64,000 bases of DNA from Mangifera indica (taxonomy: Eukaryota; Streptophyta; Magnoliopsida; Sapindales; Anacardiaceae), in NCBI RefSeq assembly GCF_011075055.1, contig NC_058137.1, positions 24,723,463 through 24,787,462 of the forward strand, given 5' to 3'. The notes under the pieces were generated by a model. That model saw only the letters and a program-made list of their open reading frames with translations. It ran no database searches and had not been told where the DNA came from. The translations under genes were made by a program, and so were the position numbers. This document shows, piece after piece, positions 50,651 through 62,100 of the stretch; position 1 is the first letter of the stretch, and the number at the start of each line of letters is the position of its first letter.

Positions 50651-51930
50651 TCAACTTTCATAAGTGTTTCGTATATAAAGTTGTTAACTCAATTCTACAA
50701 TTATACAAAGAAGTTTAATTAGATGTAATCAAACATTCAAGGATTAGTTAAACCAAAAGGGAGAAACTAGTACTTCAATTTTAAAATGGCTCCAAATATT
50801 CTTTCAATGTAGGGTATGTTCTATACTTGACTCCCAGGCATTCAAGAAGAACGATCTCATTCACAATTGATACTAATGGTTTTTACTGTTATTCCACATT
50901 GAAAATGTGTAATGTGTGCAACTTGTTAGGATTCCTTCACTGTGGGTGGCTCATTGGTGAGCTCACGGTGTGTTCAACTTCCATAATCATTGTGTCCTGA
51001 TTCCAAATATTCAAAAATTTCAGCTCTGGTATACAACAATGGTAGGCCTAACTTGAACTGATGGAAATTGTGTCATCAACAACCCCATATTTCTTCCATT
51101 ACAGGTTTAGCTAGTTCAGAGTCTTTGTCTTTCTTGCTGCTCTTCAGTTTGTCTCCTCTCCAAATTGAATTTCAATCCTTCAGTCTTTTCGTTTGTCAAG
51201 CTCCTTGAGTAGTGCTTGGTTTTTTTTCACTTCAGCAACCTCTAAACTTTTTCCTAAGTTCAATTATCTCTTCTTGTGACTTATCTAATTCAATCTCTAC
51301 AAGCTTAACAAACTTGAATGATGTCCTAGAAGCCTAGTAGAATTGATGCAAAAACTTTAATTACTTCCACAAATTCTAGTGCGATTTCTATCTCTTTACT
51401 GTCTTGTTTCTAGACTTGTCCGTGAGCCGACACCACCCACATTGTCTTGGCTTGGCACGGAGCTTGACAAGGTCTGTCATGTCAGAGTGTCACGGGAAGG
51501 TTGGTAAAAATTTTAACAATAATTACAAAATTACAATATGTATATATTATATGTTCCTAGGCTTTAAATTTTATGAGTCAGCCTGACCTACCAAGGCCTA
51601 CATTTTCACAGGTCGTGGTCCAACATAGGCCATGAAAAGATGGGTCATACGACAAGTTATGGGTCATGTTAATTTTGATCCAACTTGACCATAGACAAAT
51701 CTACACGCTCCCAATGTCACACAATTTTTGACCCACAAATTGTTTATGATAAACTTTTTAATTAATTCATTAGTAAGATTTAAATTAAAGAATAGCGGTG
51801 ATAATTTTTTTACTTAGCAAAATCTAAATTAATTATTTTGTCATGAAATCCAATATTTTAATTTATTATAATTTAAATTAAAGACACCAATGATTATTTT
51901 GTTATCTATTAAGATTAAATTTATTAATTG
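50651..51930. other. intergenic with a possible coiled-coil gene relic
   Basis: No intact gene. On the minus strand, about 51340 down to 51120, a broken frame reads IELDKSQEEIIELRKKF, followed in a shifted frame by VAEVKKNQALLKELDKR: charged, heptad-like and unlike the surrounding DNA. It may be a decayed fragment of a coiled-coil protein gene. The family is not recognised. Confidence 0.35.
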
Positions 51931-52533
51931 GGCCAAATGACTCTCACCCAACATTTGATAAAGTGAAAGATCTCATATTTTTTGAAAACAAATTTCATTT
52001 GTTTGTTAAAAATTAATCATCAAATGGTATTTTTATAGATGTAATAATTTTAATATGATATTTACACGTCTAATTTATTATATTTTATTCTTTGAGTGTG
52101 ATTGTAATTTTTTTAAAATTATTAAGAGACATATTAAAAATTAAAGATTTCAAAGGCATCCCAAACTTTTTTGTAATCGTATATACCCTCTCTAAAAATT
52201 TCATTATCAACCTTAAAATTAAAAGAATTATAATTTACCCCCAAAATTTTAAAAAATTTGAAATTACATTTATGCCCCTTCATGTTATTGACATTGTATT
52301 AAATTTTTTTTATTTTTAGTTTAAATTAATATAAAATAAGGGGTATAAAACTTTAATAATCTTTTGGAGGTAGATTTAGTTAGAGGTTTTTTGGCCTTTT
52401 TAATATTTAAAAATTTTAATTACAATTAACATAATTTTTTAACAAATTTAATAAGTAGATAAAAAATTTACTTTTTCAAAACCTAAAGGGGACCTTTCAT
52501 CAAACTTTTTATGTAAGAAATAGTCATTTGGCC
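51931..52533. mobile_element. diverged Mutator-like MITE
   Basis: Starts GGCCAAATGACTCTCACCCA and ends AAATAGTCATTTGGCC, inverted versions of the family ends. A second, shorter pair of similar ends (GCCAAATGACTT near 52551 and GTGATTTAGCC near 52700) follows directly, which suggests adjacent or nested copies. No clear target duplication. Confidence 0.5.
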
Positions 52534-52841
52534 TTACTTGTAAAATTGACGCCAAATGACTTTTTTGTCTTTTCAATATTTAAAAAAAAAATTAATAGAA
52601 ATTTTTAAATAAGTAGAAAAAAGAAGTAGAAAATTGACTTTTTCAAACTTAAAAGATAGGATACACCATCAAACTTTGGTGAGAAACAGTGATTTAGCCT
52701 TACTTACAAATTTAAGGCAACAAATGATTGCTTCATACAAGTTTGTTGTGGAGAAAAAAACATAACAATGTTTCCTTCTACTTTGATTTTTCTTATTGAG
52801 TTCTTTAGCAAAGTTAATATAGGTAAATGGTAGAAATTTAA

Positions 52842-53860
52842 GGGGGAATATTATATAAAATATTATAGAGTTTTCCACTGTCTTCACTGCCCAAGATTCA
52901 TTAATTCACCACCCATCACCTTGCTTCAAGGGGGTGAAAAACCAAAACCCTAGACCTTATAAATATCCCACATTAAAAAATTACATTCTTTACTTTGGTT
53001 TTTCACCTTCTTAACAAGTTAATGTTATTATTTGTAAATAATAAAAATCTAAAGAGAGAGTTATATATTAGATTTCTCTCAAAGTGAGTAGTGAATTAAT
53101 GATCTTTGATAGTAAGGGTGATGGAAAACTCTAGATAACCCCTCATGCTTATAAAATTTGCAACAACTGATTACAAAATGTAATGCAAATGTGGGAGTTA
53201 GTTATAGAGTTTTCCATTTTCCACTGTCTCCTATCGCCCAAAGCACACTAATTCATTGCCCATCACATTACTTCATTGGGTGGCAAATCTAAAATAAATA
53301 TCTCACTTTATAAGATATTAAATAATATTCTTCTGTTTTGATTTTTCATCTCATTGGTTTTTATTTAGTAAAATTAATGTAATTATTTGTAAATGATAAA
53401 AATCTAAAGACAATATATATATTAGATTTCCCCAAAGGTGATGGACGATGCATTAATGTGCTTAAACAATGAAAAACTCTATAAATAACCCCTTTATGCC
53501 TTTAAAGCTTGCAACAAACTATTACAAAATTGTTACAAAATGTTTTGTGTATAATGTAAGGTGGGGAGTGTATCTATAGACTTTTCCATCGAAGCAATTA
53601 ATTCAACCTCCATCACATTATTTCAATAAATGAGAAATCTAATATCATATTTTATGATACATTAAATAATTACATTTTTCTTTTTTAGTATTTTCATCTT
53701 ATGTAAGATGTAGAGATATAAGGGGAGTAATATTGATTTTTCTCACCCCTTAGAGTAAGATAGACGGCCAATTAATGGAGTTTTAGTGGTAGGGCAGTGG
53801 AAAATTCTAAAATACACCCCTACCTGTGTCATTATATTCCAAAATGTTATGTGTATAATT
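52842..53860. repeat. three tandem copies of a MITE-like unit
   Basis: Units near 52842-53190, 53191-53562 and 53563-53860 repeat in the same order: a left arm with 'tatagagttttcca', a middle with 'taattcaccacccatcac' or a variant, a right arm with 'ggaaaactctagataacccc' or a variant, then a spacer with 'gcaacaactgattacaaaatg' or a variant. Left and right arms of each unit are inverted relative to each other, as in a MITE. The units are clearly diverged, so the triplication is old. Confidence 0.65.
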
Positions 53861-53881
53861 ACATTTTTTTTATTTTGTAGA

Positions 53882-53992
53882 AAATTATTCAAACTTTTGC
53901 AGAAAATCTTCATAATTGTATCATATGCAACTGCAAGAAAACAGCTATAGAAATTCAATTAGGAAGATTTCCTGCAAAAGTTTGAATAATTT
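53882..53992. repeat. strong inverted repeat (30-bp arms, 51-nt loop)
   Basis: Arms 53882-53911 and 53963-53992 are inverted copies with one mismatch in 30. The left arm begins AAATTATTCAAACTTTTGCA. Transcribed from either strand, this would fold into a long hairpin. It may be the remnant of a small MITE, or a small-RNA precursor. Confidence 0.75.
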
Positions 53993-54067
53993 CTTGCAAA
54001 ATTCAAAAAATATAATAATTTCCCCCCTACAACAATTCAAAGAAATTTCAATTAGAAGTTTATAATT

Positions 54068-54754
54068 GGCCAAAGAACAATTTCCCACCCAAGGTTTAAT
54101 GAAAGGACAAATTCCCACCCATTAACTTTTAAAAACCCAATACCCACCCATTTATTGTTACGAATAGGAATAAAATTGTCATTTAACTAAAAATATTAAA
54201 AAAATAAAATACTATCACGTTTTTTCCCCACTCAAGATTTGAAAAATTGTCATTTTTTCCCTAGGGTTTCATTCCTTCTCCGACGACATTCTCTGGCCTA
54301 CCTTTTGTCTATCGGCGCTCCCTCTAGCCTCCATGACGAAGATGCGGTCATGAAAAGGCTACAAAGATGACAACTGGAAGCGACGTCGTCGAAGATCTGT
54401 CGCACAATGGATCTTCTGGAAGTAATGTCTAACATGAACGATATTCGACCAAGATTTAGGGTTTTAAACCAGGAGGAAGAGAAAAGTTGGAAGGGAGAAA
54501 GAGCGCGACCAGAGACAGCAGAGTTCGCTGTCTCTGGTGATACTTTCAAAACTCTAGGGGGAAAATGTGATTTTTCAAACTTTCATGGGAGGAAATAGAT
54601 TTATAAACTTATCGGGAAATAAATTATTTTTTTTATGAAATGACAATTTTATCTCTATTCGTAACAGTAAATTGGTAGATATTTAATTTTTGAAAGTTAA
54701 CGGGTGAGAATTTTCCATTTCATTAAACTTTGGGTGGGAAATTGTCCTTTGGCC
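54068..54754. mobile_element. Mutator-like MITE with perfect 9-bp target duplication
   Basis: The 687-bp element has inverted ends GGCCAAAGAACAATTTCCCA and its near-complement (about 34 bp with two mismatches). It is flanked by TTTATAATT at 54059-54067 and 54755-54763. The 9-bp duplication is the Mutator-superfamily signature and identifies the family for the other GGCCAAA elements in this window. The GC-richer interior carries short ORFs on both strands without recognisable domains and no transposase. Confidence 0.88.
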
Positions 54755-55271
54755 TTTATAATTTGATTGGAATAGCAATTAGGAAGAAAAATATCTAGAA
54801 GTTTTGGTGATTAAATCGAAAAAAGTAAATTAAGAAGAAAACACTGAAATTATGGAATAGAAGCAATTTTTAATGACAAACAGGTAAAATAGTGAAGTAA
54901 ACAGAAATCAAAGAGATAAAAGAGAAGAAAGTAAGAAAAATACCTGAAATGAAAGAGAAATAGAAGAAGAAGAAAACTGATTGAGGCATTGTTGAGGAAA
55001 TGAATGAAATTGAACGGAAAGAAAGGAGAAAGGAGAATTTAAAGGGAGGGGGAAAGGTGAGTGGTAACGGCTAGATTCAGACAGTGGAGAGCCGTTAACA
55101 AGAGACGAACAAGACAGAGGTGAAAAGGCAGGCCAGGCGCCTCGTTATGTTGACATATAATTGTGCTTCCGCCGTTGGATTATTCTCTAATTAAATAATG
55201 CCAATAAATAATAAAGGGATTTTTGGCGCCACAAAAAAAATTTAAAATTCAAGAAGATGACTTGAGTCATG

Positions 55272-55275
55272 ATAC

Positions 55276-55329
<54 letters not shown>
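55272..55329. repeat. AT-rich microsatellite with interspersed ac
   Basis: ATATAT runs broken by 'atacat' at regular intervals lie directly before the MITE at 55331. Confidence 0.9.
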
Positions 55330-55330
55330 C

Positions 55331-55503
55331 AATAAAACTATGTGTACCTATTTTAGGTACACAAATATGTACACATTTATATGTGTCATCATGTGATTGC
55401 ATGATTTTGAATTAAGAATAAAACAATAACCAATCATATGATGACACATATGAGTGTGTATATATTTGTATACCCAAAATGGATACACATAGTATTACTC
55501 TAT
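55331..55503. mobile_element. palindromic MITE, second copy of the 48388 family
   Basis: The left end (caataaaactatgtgtacct) and right end (ggatacacatagtattactc) are inverted, with the same internal 'gattttgaattaagaataaa' as the SPS-intron copy. Together the two copies define the family ends. Confidence 0.7.
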
Positions 55504-56122
55504 AAATATATATATGATATCAGAATGTTATATATACCCCAATTTGTCTAATTGGGTGCTTAGGCTTGAACTTGCGTTCAATTTTGTTTGAGTCAAATTT
55601 ATTTCGGATTTATTCAAAACGAATTTAAAAAAACTCGATTCAAATCTTACCCTGCCATCACATATTAGCCATCTGTATTTCATATTTGGGTAAAAGAACA
55701 GTTAATTTATAAAGACCACAAGAGTAACATAGGACAAACTTCTAATCACCAGCAAGTGCAAGTGTTAAGCTATTACTACTCAACAACTTATCTTCATTCT
55801 AGTAAAGACCATTAACTAATGCTGGTCAGTTGACGACCGCTGAGGAGAATGCTAGCTTACCCCCGTAACATTATCCGAACATTTACTCTGTCAAGCAAGT
55901 TAAGGTTTTCCTGGAGAGAGAGAGTTGTGGCGACATTTCTGTGCTTAAGAACTTGATATAATGATAATGAGAATATATCATATACACATTACAGGCAAGA
56001 ACAAAAATACAACAAAGATAACACCCTCCTTATCTCCCAAAATATCAGAATGGTTCAAAGTAAACAAATAAATAATGGCTGGGAATACTGCAAGTAGGAG
56101 AATATGATATGCTAAAAGTCAA
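55504..56122. other. 3' flank of the SH2 gene
   Basis: No coding sequence was recognised. This interval contains the 3' UTR side of the SH2 gene on the minus strand; no clear end of transcription could be placed. Confidence 0.4.
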
Positions 56123-59100
56123 TCAGGTGTAGTGAGTTCTTCTGATCCTGCATTTCCATGTAATGAAATCATTAATAAGATGATAAAGGAATTTTACTAC
56201 AACCAATACACACATGAGCATGCTATACTTCCTAGATACGGCATTGTCACGTTATCATGTTTGTAGGAATGATGTTAGGGAAAGGCAATATTAGTTATGC
56301 AAAAGAAGAGAATTAAGTATTGAGATATATCTTGCCTTCCCCATCGAGAGAGCTCCGGCTCTGCCAATAGCAATTCTTGCAGAGGTTTCACATCCTTCTC
56401 CCTTTCATCAGATAAATAGATAACCATAAGATATAGAAATTAACCCCAGAAACACCAATATGCTTCATGCAAAAGCAACCAACAAATACATAAATTAACT
56501 TACCATTCTCCATTAAGCTGCAAACTTAATGCAAACAGGCACGGGAAAAGGAAGTAATTTCAAACCTTTGAGAAATATTATCATGTGCACAGACATGAAA
56601 AACCATTACCATGCCACATGCTGAATCAAAGCTAATCCAACTATTCAAATTGTGATTTAATCATCACAATTTCTATCTTAAGGGCAATTGTGTCAGTTTC
56701 ATTTTAAATCATCTATACTGGAATATACAACCAATTAAATATTCTTCTGCAAATTTAACATTACTATTTGAAGCAAGGCAAGACCTCTTCTCACTGTCGG
56801 ACAACCAAAAACCTATCAGGGCATTACACACTGTTGATAAAGACCTATAAAATAATTGAATTAACAAATATAATAGATACCAGACCATCCTATGACTTCC
56901 CTCCCTATATTTATGTTTTTCCTGAACAAATTAGCATGTTATCCTAACAAGTCAGATCCTAAAAGTTCCTGTATAATCACCATTTCATAGTAAGATATCC
57001 TGCTGTCCCACTTATACACAGTTCAACTTCAAGAGAATCAAGGCATGTTAATGAAGTGGAAGTTAGCTAAATGATTTTAAAGTAAGATAAGTTTAAAATG
57101 TAGTTTTGAAAGAAGAGGAAGAACCAAATGAAGTATATACCTGTAAATATAATCAACAGAAACCTGCCTGTGATGGATGCTGTAATCAGTGCCAACATAT
57201 GTCACAATTAAGCTTCCTGCATCAGGATGGGGCCAGCTTCTTGAAGTGGGAAACCGGAGGATAAATGTTCCAGGCTCCTGAAGGCCCCTCGGGCCCTGAA
57301 GTGAATATTCAGCTTCTTCCTTTGTAATAAAGCCTTCTATCCACTTGGGGGATGTGGACTTCCATGTGGTATTTATCCAATCTTGAGATAATGTAAAAGC
57401 AACAGGGTATAACCAACACCACAGCTTCTCAAAGTTTTCCTGGGCCATATAATCTCCACATCCAGCAATTCTCCTCAGAAGGTCAAAGTCCTGAAACATT
57501 AAGAAAGACCATAGTTTTCAGAGTTTTCATAGTCACAGACAACTGTTGATCTAAGCAAAAGAAAGCTATTCACAAATTTATACATTAAAAATCTTTTTTT
57601 TTTTAAAATCTAATAACAGTCAAGCAAAAATATAACTGAAATGATCTAAAATTGTCATGTTGTAATTATATGGTTTAAATAGATGTATGCCACAACAGCA
57701 ATATTGTAGCACCTCAAACTAGACATGTATCATTTTCTTATAAATTGAATAGAAAAATTACATGCAATGTGTTCAGATTTAAGAAAGACAGTACTGCTAG
57801 ATTTGTGCTATCTTAAGTGTGCAAGAGTGTGCGTGTGAGAGAGAGAATGAGAGAGAATGAGAGAGAGAGAGAGAGGACCTGTTGTGTGAGAGATCTAGTA
57901 CTGCAGCATGAAATCTTCATGAATTGCTCCTCAATTTCGAAAATTGCACTACCCCAATGAACATGATGGTTGTTTTGAGAGATTGAATTCCAAGCATTTC
58001 TTCCTTCTTCAATCAATTTCTTTGCAATGATTATTTGATACCTGAACGATGGGGAAAATTATCTCTCTTACAAAATAGGATTAGGAACCAAACTTACATG
58101 GTACATAACAAGCAGAAGACTAAGATTTAATCTGAGAGTTATTCATTGACATGTGACAGATGCAAAAAGATATGCAGCAATATTGCAATTGGTTCAGTTA
58201 TCATCCCCACAATTGAGGACACCAAGCCAGTAGCTTCCCTTTCTGACAGACAGTTAGGCATATAGAAGGAAACAATAATAAATTAGATATAAATGCCCTC
58301 TAACCAAGAAAAAATTGAAAGCCCTATTCCATTCCATTCTTAAAGTAATAGAGATACAGCACTAGAGAACATGGAAGCATAATTGTGGTTATGGTTGTGT
58401 TTTGATTCGCAGCTGAAAACTTTTAATATATTATTAGGGTTATGGTTTTCAGCTAAAAAGCTAGCAAACAATTGAAGCAAATAAATTAATTTCAAAATAC
58501 TAATTTTTGTGTAGCATATTTTTTCCGTTACGAAGATCAACAAATAGCAATCATATCAGCAGGGTTTCAATATGTGCCTACTAAGTGATTCAACAGGAAC
58601 ATGATCAATCATACGATGACGCTCAAAGAATGAAGAACCATTGTAAATCACCTGTGGTGAGAACATCCGGAGTAAATGGATACTTGATGTGCAAACTCCA
58701 ACACCTCATCATCAGAAGAAGAGGTTACAATCTCCTTGAGCACACGAGATTTCTCAGCCAAGTTTCCCAGGCAGTACTTAAAGATTGTTAAGTCCGAAAC
58801 TGAATCTCCACTACTTAGCATACTCTTGAAAGATGAGTTTCTTGCTCCAGTGCTCTCTGAATCAGATGGGGAGTTGTCTGCTTCCACAAAGTTTTCATGT
58901 CTCCCATTCGAACTCTTTGCAAGTGCATTCTCAGCCTAATTAACAATTGTGAGAACTGGGATCAATATTTTCTCAATAAGCAAAAAGATTAAATGTCAAC
59001 ATAAATGTAGATCACCAAGTAAATTCTGAAAATCAGACAGAAAAACAGTCACCATATTCAAAAAATCATTTTAAGGAATAAATAGCTCCTAACTCCTAAG

Positions 59101-62100
59101 GATGGAGCATGACGACGAAGGGTCTAAGGTGTGACCGGCAATAATTTGTCATTTATTGAAACTGATTGTAACCAGCAATATTTATAATATCGTGTTTGAA
59201 CAATGTCATAGTGATTATGATTTCCACAACATTATTGTTCTTTCACTCTCCAGAACTAAGAACAAAATTTTGCCCTTGCTATCACATCGACCCTGAGGCT
59301 CTCACATGAAGTGTATACATTAGGTCCAAATAGGACTCTTACAATCATTAAAGAAATAACAGCATAATTTTATTTCTAGTTATAGACAACATGAAACGTC
59401 TGCACAGATGCACATAGTGAAACATATTTTAGTAGATGGCAGTGATCATTTATTATAGTAAGGAGTTGCAGTTGTGAGAGTTGGTTGCATGTGTGTATAT
59501 TTGGCTCTCACTTTTCCAATTAGTCTAATCTCCAAAATGTATGAGAAATGAGAAGGGACAAAAACTAATTAATTGGCAGGCCAAATGTAGCATATAAAAA
59601 TTTGAAATCATAACTAGAGTATGGAATATTCATTAAATACAGAAGCAGACTAGAAAAGGAAAAGTATTTCTTGAACCATGTGGTTCTTCAATGAAGAAAC
59701 CATGTACATGTACCATAATCATACAAGTTATGTTTAAAGAAAAAGGTCAGTAGCCACCATCCATACCCAATATCTCAATGCGGTTCAAATAGAAAATTTG
59801 GTTATTCTGTATCTTTAAAAGATTATGAATAAAGATAATTCAAGACAATTCATGAAATACCTTATTAGCGGTCCAGGGATGAGAGTTGCATTCCCCTCCA
59901 GGTTGCTCCATGACAGATATATTTTCTTGTTCCAACCTCACCCGCTTTGAAGATGGACTAGGTTTTGCTTCACGTACAGTATTGTGTTGAAATTCTGCAG
60001 ATCCATCATCAAATCCGCATGATTGAGATCCATCAAGTAGATGGATAGCAGCTGGGGTTTTTTTGTTTACCATAGGGAATGTGCGTATAGTACGATTTCT
60101 TGAGATACAACGAATTGGATGGGAAAGAGCCTCCAGGAAAGGATACCCAGCAACTTTTGGTACTTCAAACCTAATACGGAACAACCTGTTGTCGCACTTG
60201 GATGAAAGCTGAAGCAGGAGAAAAGTAATGAATTGGCAAATTCTTAAGGATAAAATAAGTTCAAATTATCAATTCCAAAAAGTAATGGCACAGGTAACAA
60301 CAATATATCATAATTAGAACCCATCAAATTGTCAAATTGTCAGTCACAATGTTGAGGCACTCTAAGCATGTGCAATCTTCACAGATTAAACTGTAAGGAT
60401 TAATATAAAGTAAGAGGTCATTGTAGATAACCCCCAATAAATCCACAAATATATAAAGACTACAGACTGTCATGGATATAGAAAACCAAAAACAGAAAGA
60501 AAAAAGACTAGTAGTGCGATGTCAAACTACTACAATCACTTCAACTTTGCTAAGAAAGTATATCACAAAGAAGTTAACATTCATCCCTACTTCATTTAGA
60601 TCCAAAGTTGGAATGCAGTGAACTACAAAAGGCACCAATGGTTTCAACCATGGGAATACAAGCCAAACAAAGTAGCCACAACAGATCACAATGATAAAAA
60701 CCACTATTAAGTATTTGTTCCACAAGAAGTAGGTTCATCCTGGATGTTACATCTAAATAAAACATTACAGCACTAAATACATATACAGGGGTAAAAGATC
60801 ATAAGAAACACTTCCAAACTGCATCAGACCACAAGCTGCATGTGAAAGAGGTCAATCATTGCAGCTTCCTACCTTGCATTTCTATGTTACGATCACTTCA
60901 ACCAGGATAGCCATATGAAACCATATTTTGAGTTCATAAAGAAGATGAATATATTTAATGTAAAAAGGATATTTTAGTGGAAGTCACTGAATGACAACTT
61001 AGTCTGACATGCACTAGAGCAAGATCTTAGTAAACTTCCATATCAAGATGTGAACAGTATCCCAATGTCACCGTACCAAAAGTGCTACTAGAAAAGGTGA
61101 TTTTTTTCCTATAAAAACCACAACCTAAATTTTTATATCTGATATTTTACCTGAGATATCTTCAGCTTAAAGGAAGCAAACCCATGCAACATTTTACTAG
61201 GTCTATCACAAGACGCATATTCAATTCCATCATAACTTGTCAAAAGGGGAGCTTCTCCATCACTTGTCTTCTCTACAGGGCCACCATTGTCAGCATACAA
61301 AAGTGAAGCGATAACCTGTTTCAACAGCCAACTTGAAACATAAATATTAAAACAACCAGAAACAAACAAGCAACAGGTGACAAATTATTTAGTAAGCAAA
61401 AGCTAGAGATATAAACCTCAAGTTCCTTGTTTACAGGCTCTCCAAATGCATTTAATAATTGAACATCCACAGAAAAGATCCTGCGGCAAGATGCCTGAAA
61501 AATGGTGAATGCATTAGAAAAAATCTCAAAATGGTATTATCTGATCATAATTACATAAGCTATAACTTCCAGAACATCATGTTCTGCAGTAAAATCTCAT
61601 AACCCATCTCAATCCAATAAATTGATACGTGATCCACTAGAAAATGCACAATGTTAATGGCCTTCCAAGTGTCTAACCTTGCCACCGACAATGCTCCAAA
61701 CACCATCGCTATCTTCTTCAATCTCAGAGGCAGATGAATTATCAATAGATAATTGCAAAGGTGGGTCCTATAATAAACATATATATGTGAAATAAGAAAC
61801 AAAAATAGCTGGCACATAAATGAGACAACAAGAAATTTTCAAGAAACAGAAACTAGAACTTCACTGCACCTTAGCATAGTGTTCACTGACAGAAAAGTTT
61901 AGAGGCAAGACTTTTGCATGGTGGACAAAACCTTGCACATCACTACCAACCAATGTTATCCTCTTCAAAGAATTTGACATTGAATCTTCACAGAAAAATG
62001 AAGATAGAGGCTGCTCGGCCACAATTCCCCCATCAATATGAAGTAGAACAGAATCAACAGAGACCTAACAAAGGCACATCAACATATTAGAATTTTAAGA

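Noticed and set aside
55187..55402. 71-codon minus-strand ORF with IYIYIY repeats
   Set aside because: It is the translation of an AT microsatellite.
58340..58543. Small minus-strand ORF within the SH2 gene
   Set aside because: It lies in the intron between the 58652 and 58041 exons and is not needed for the reading frame.
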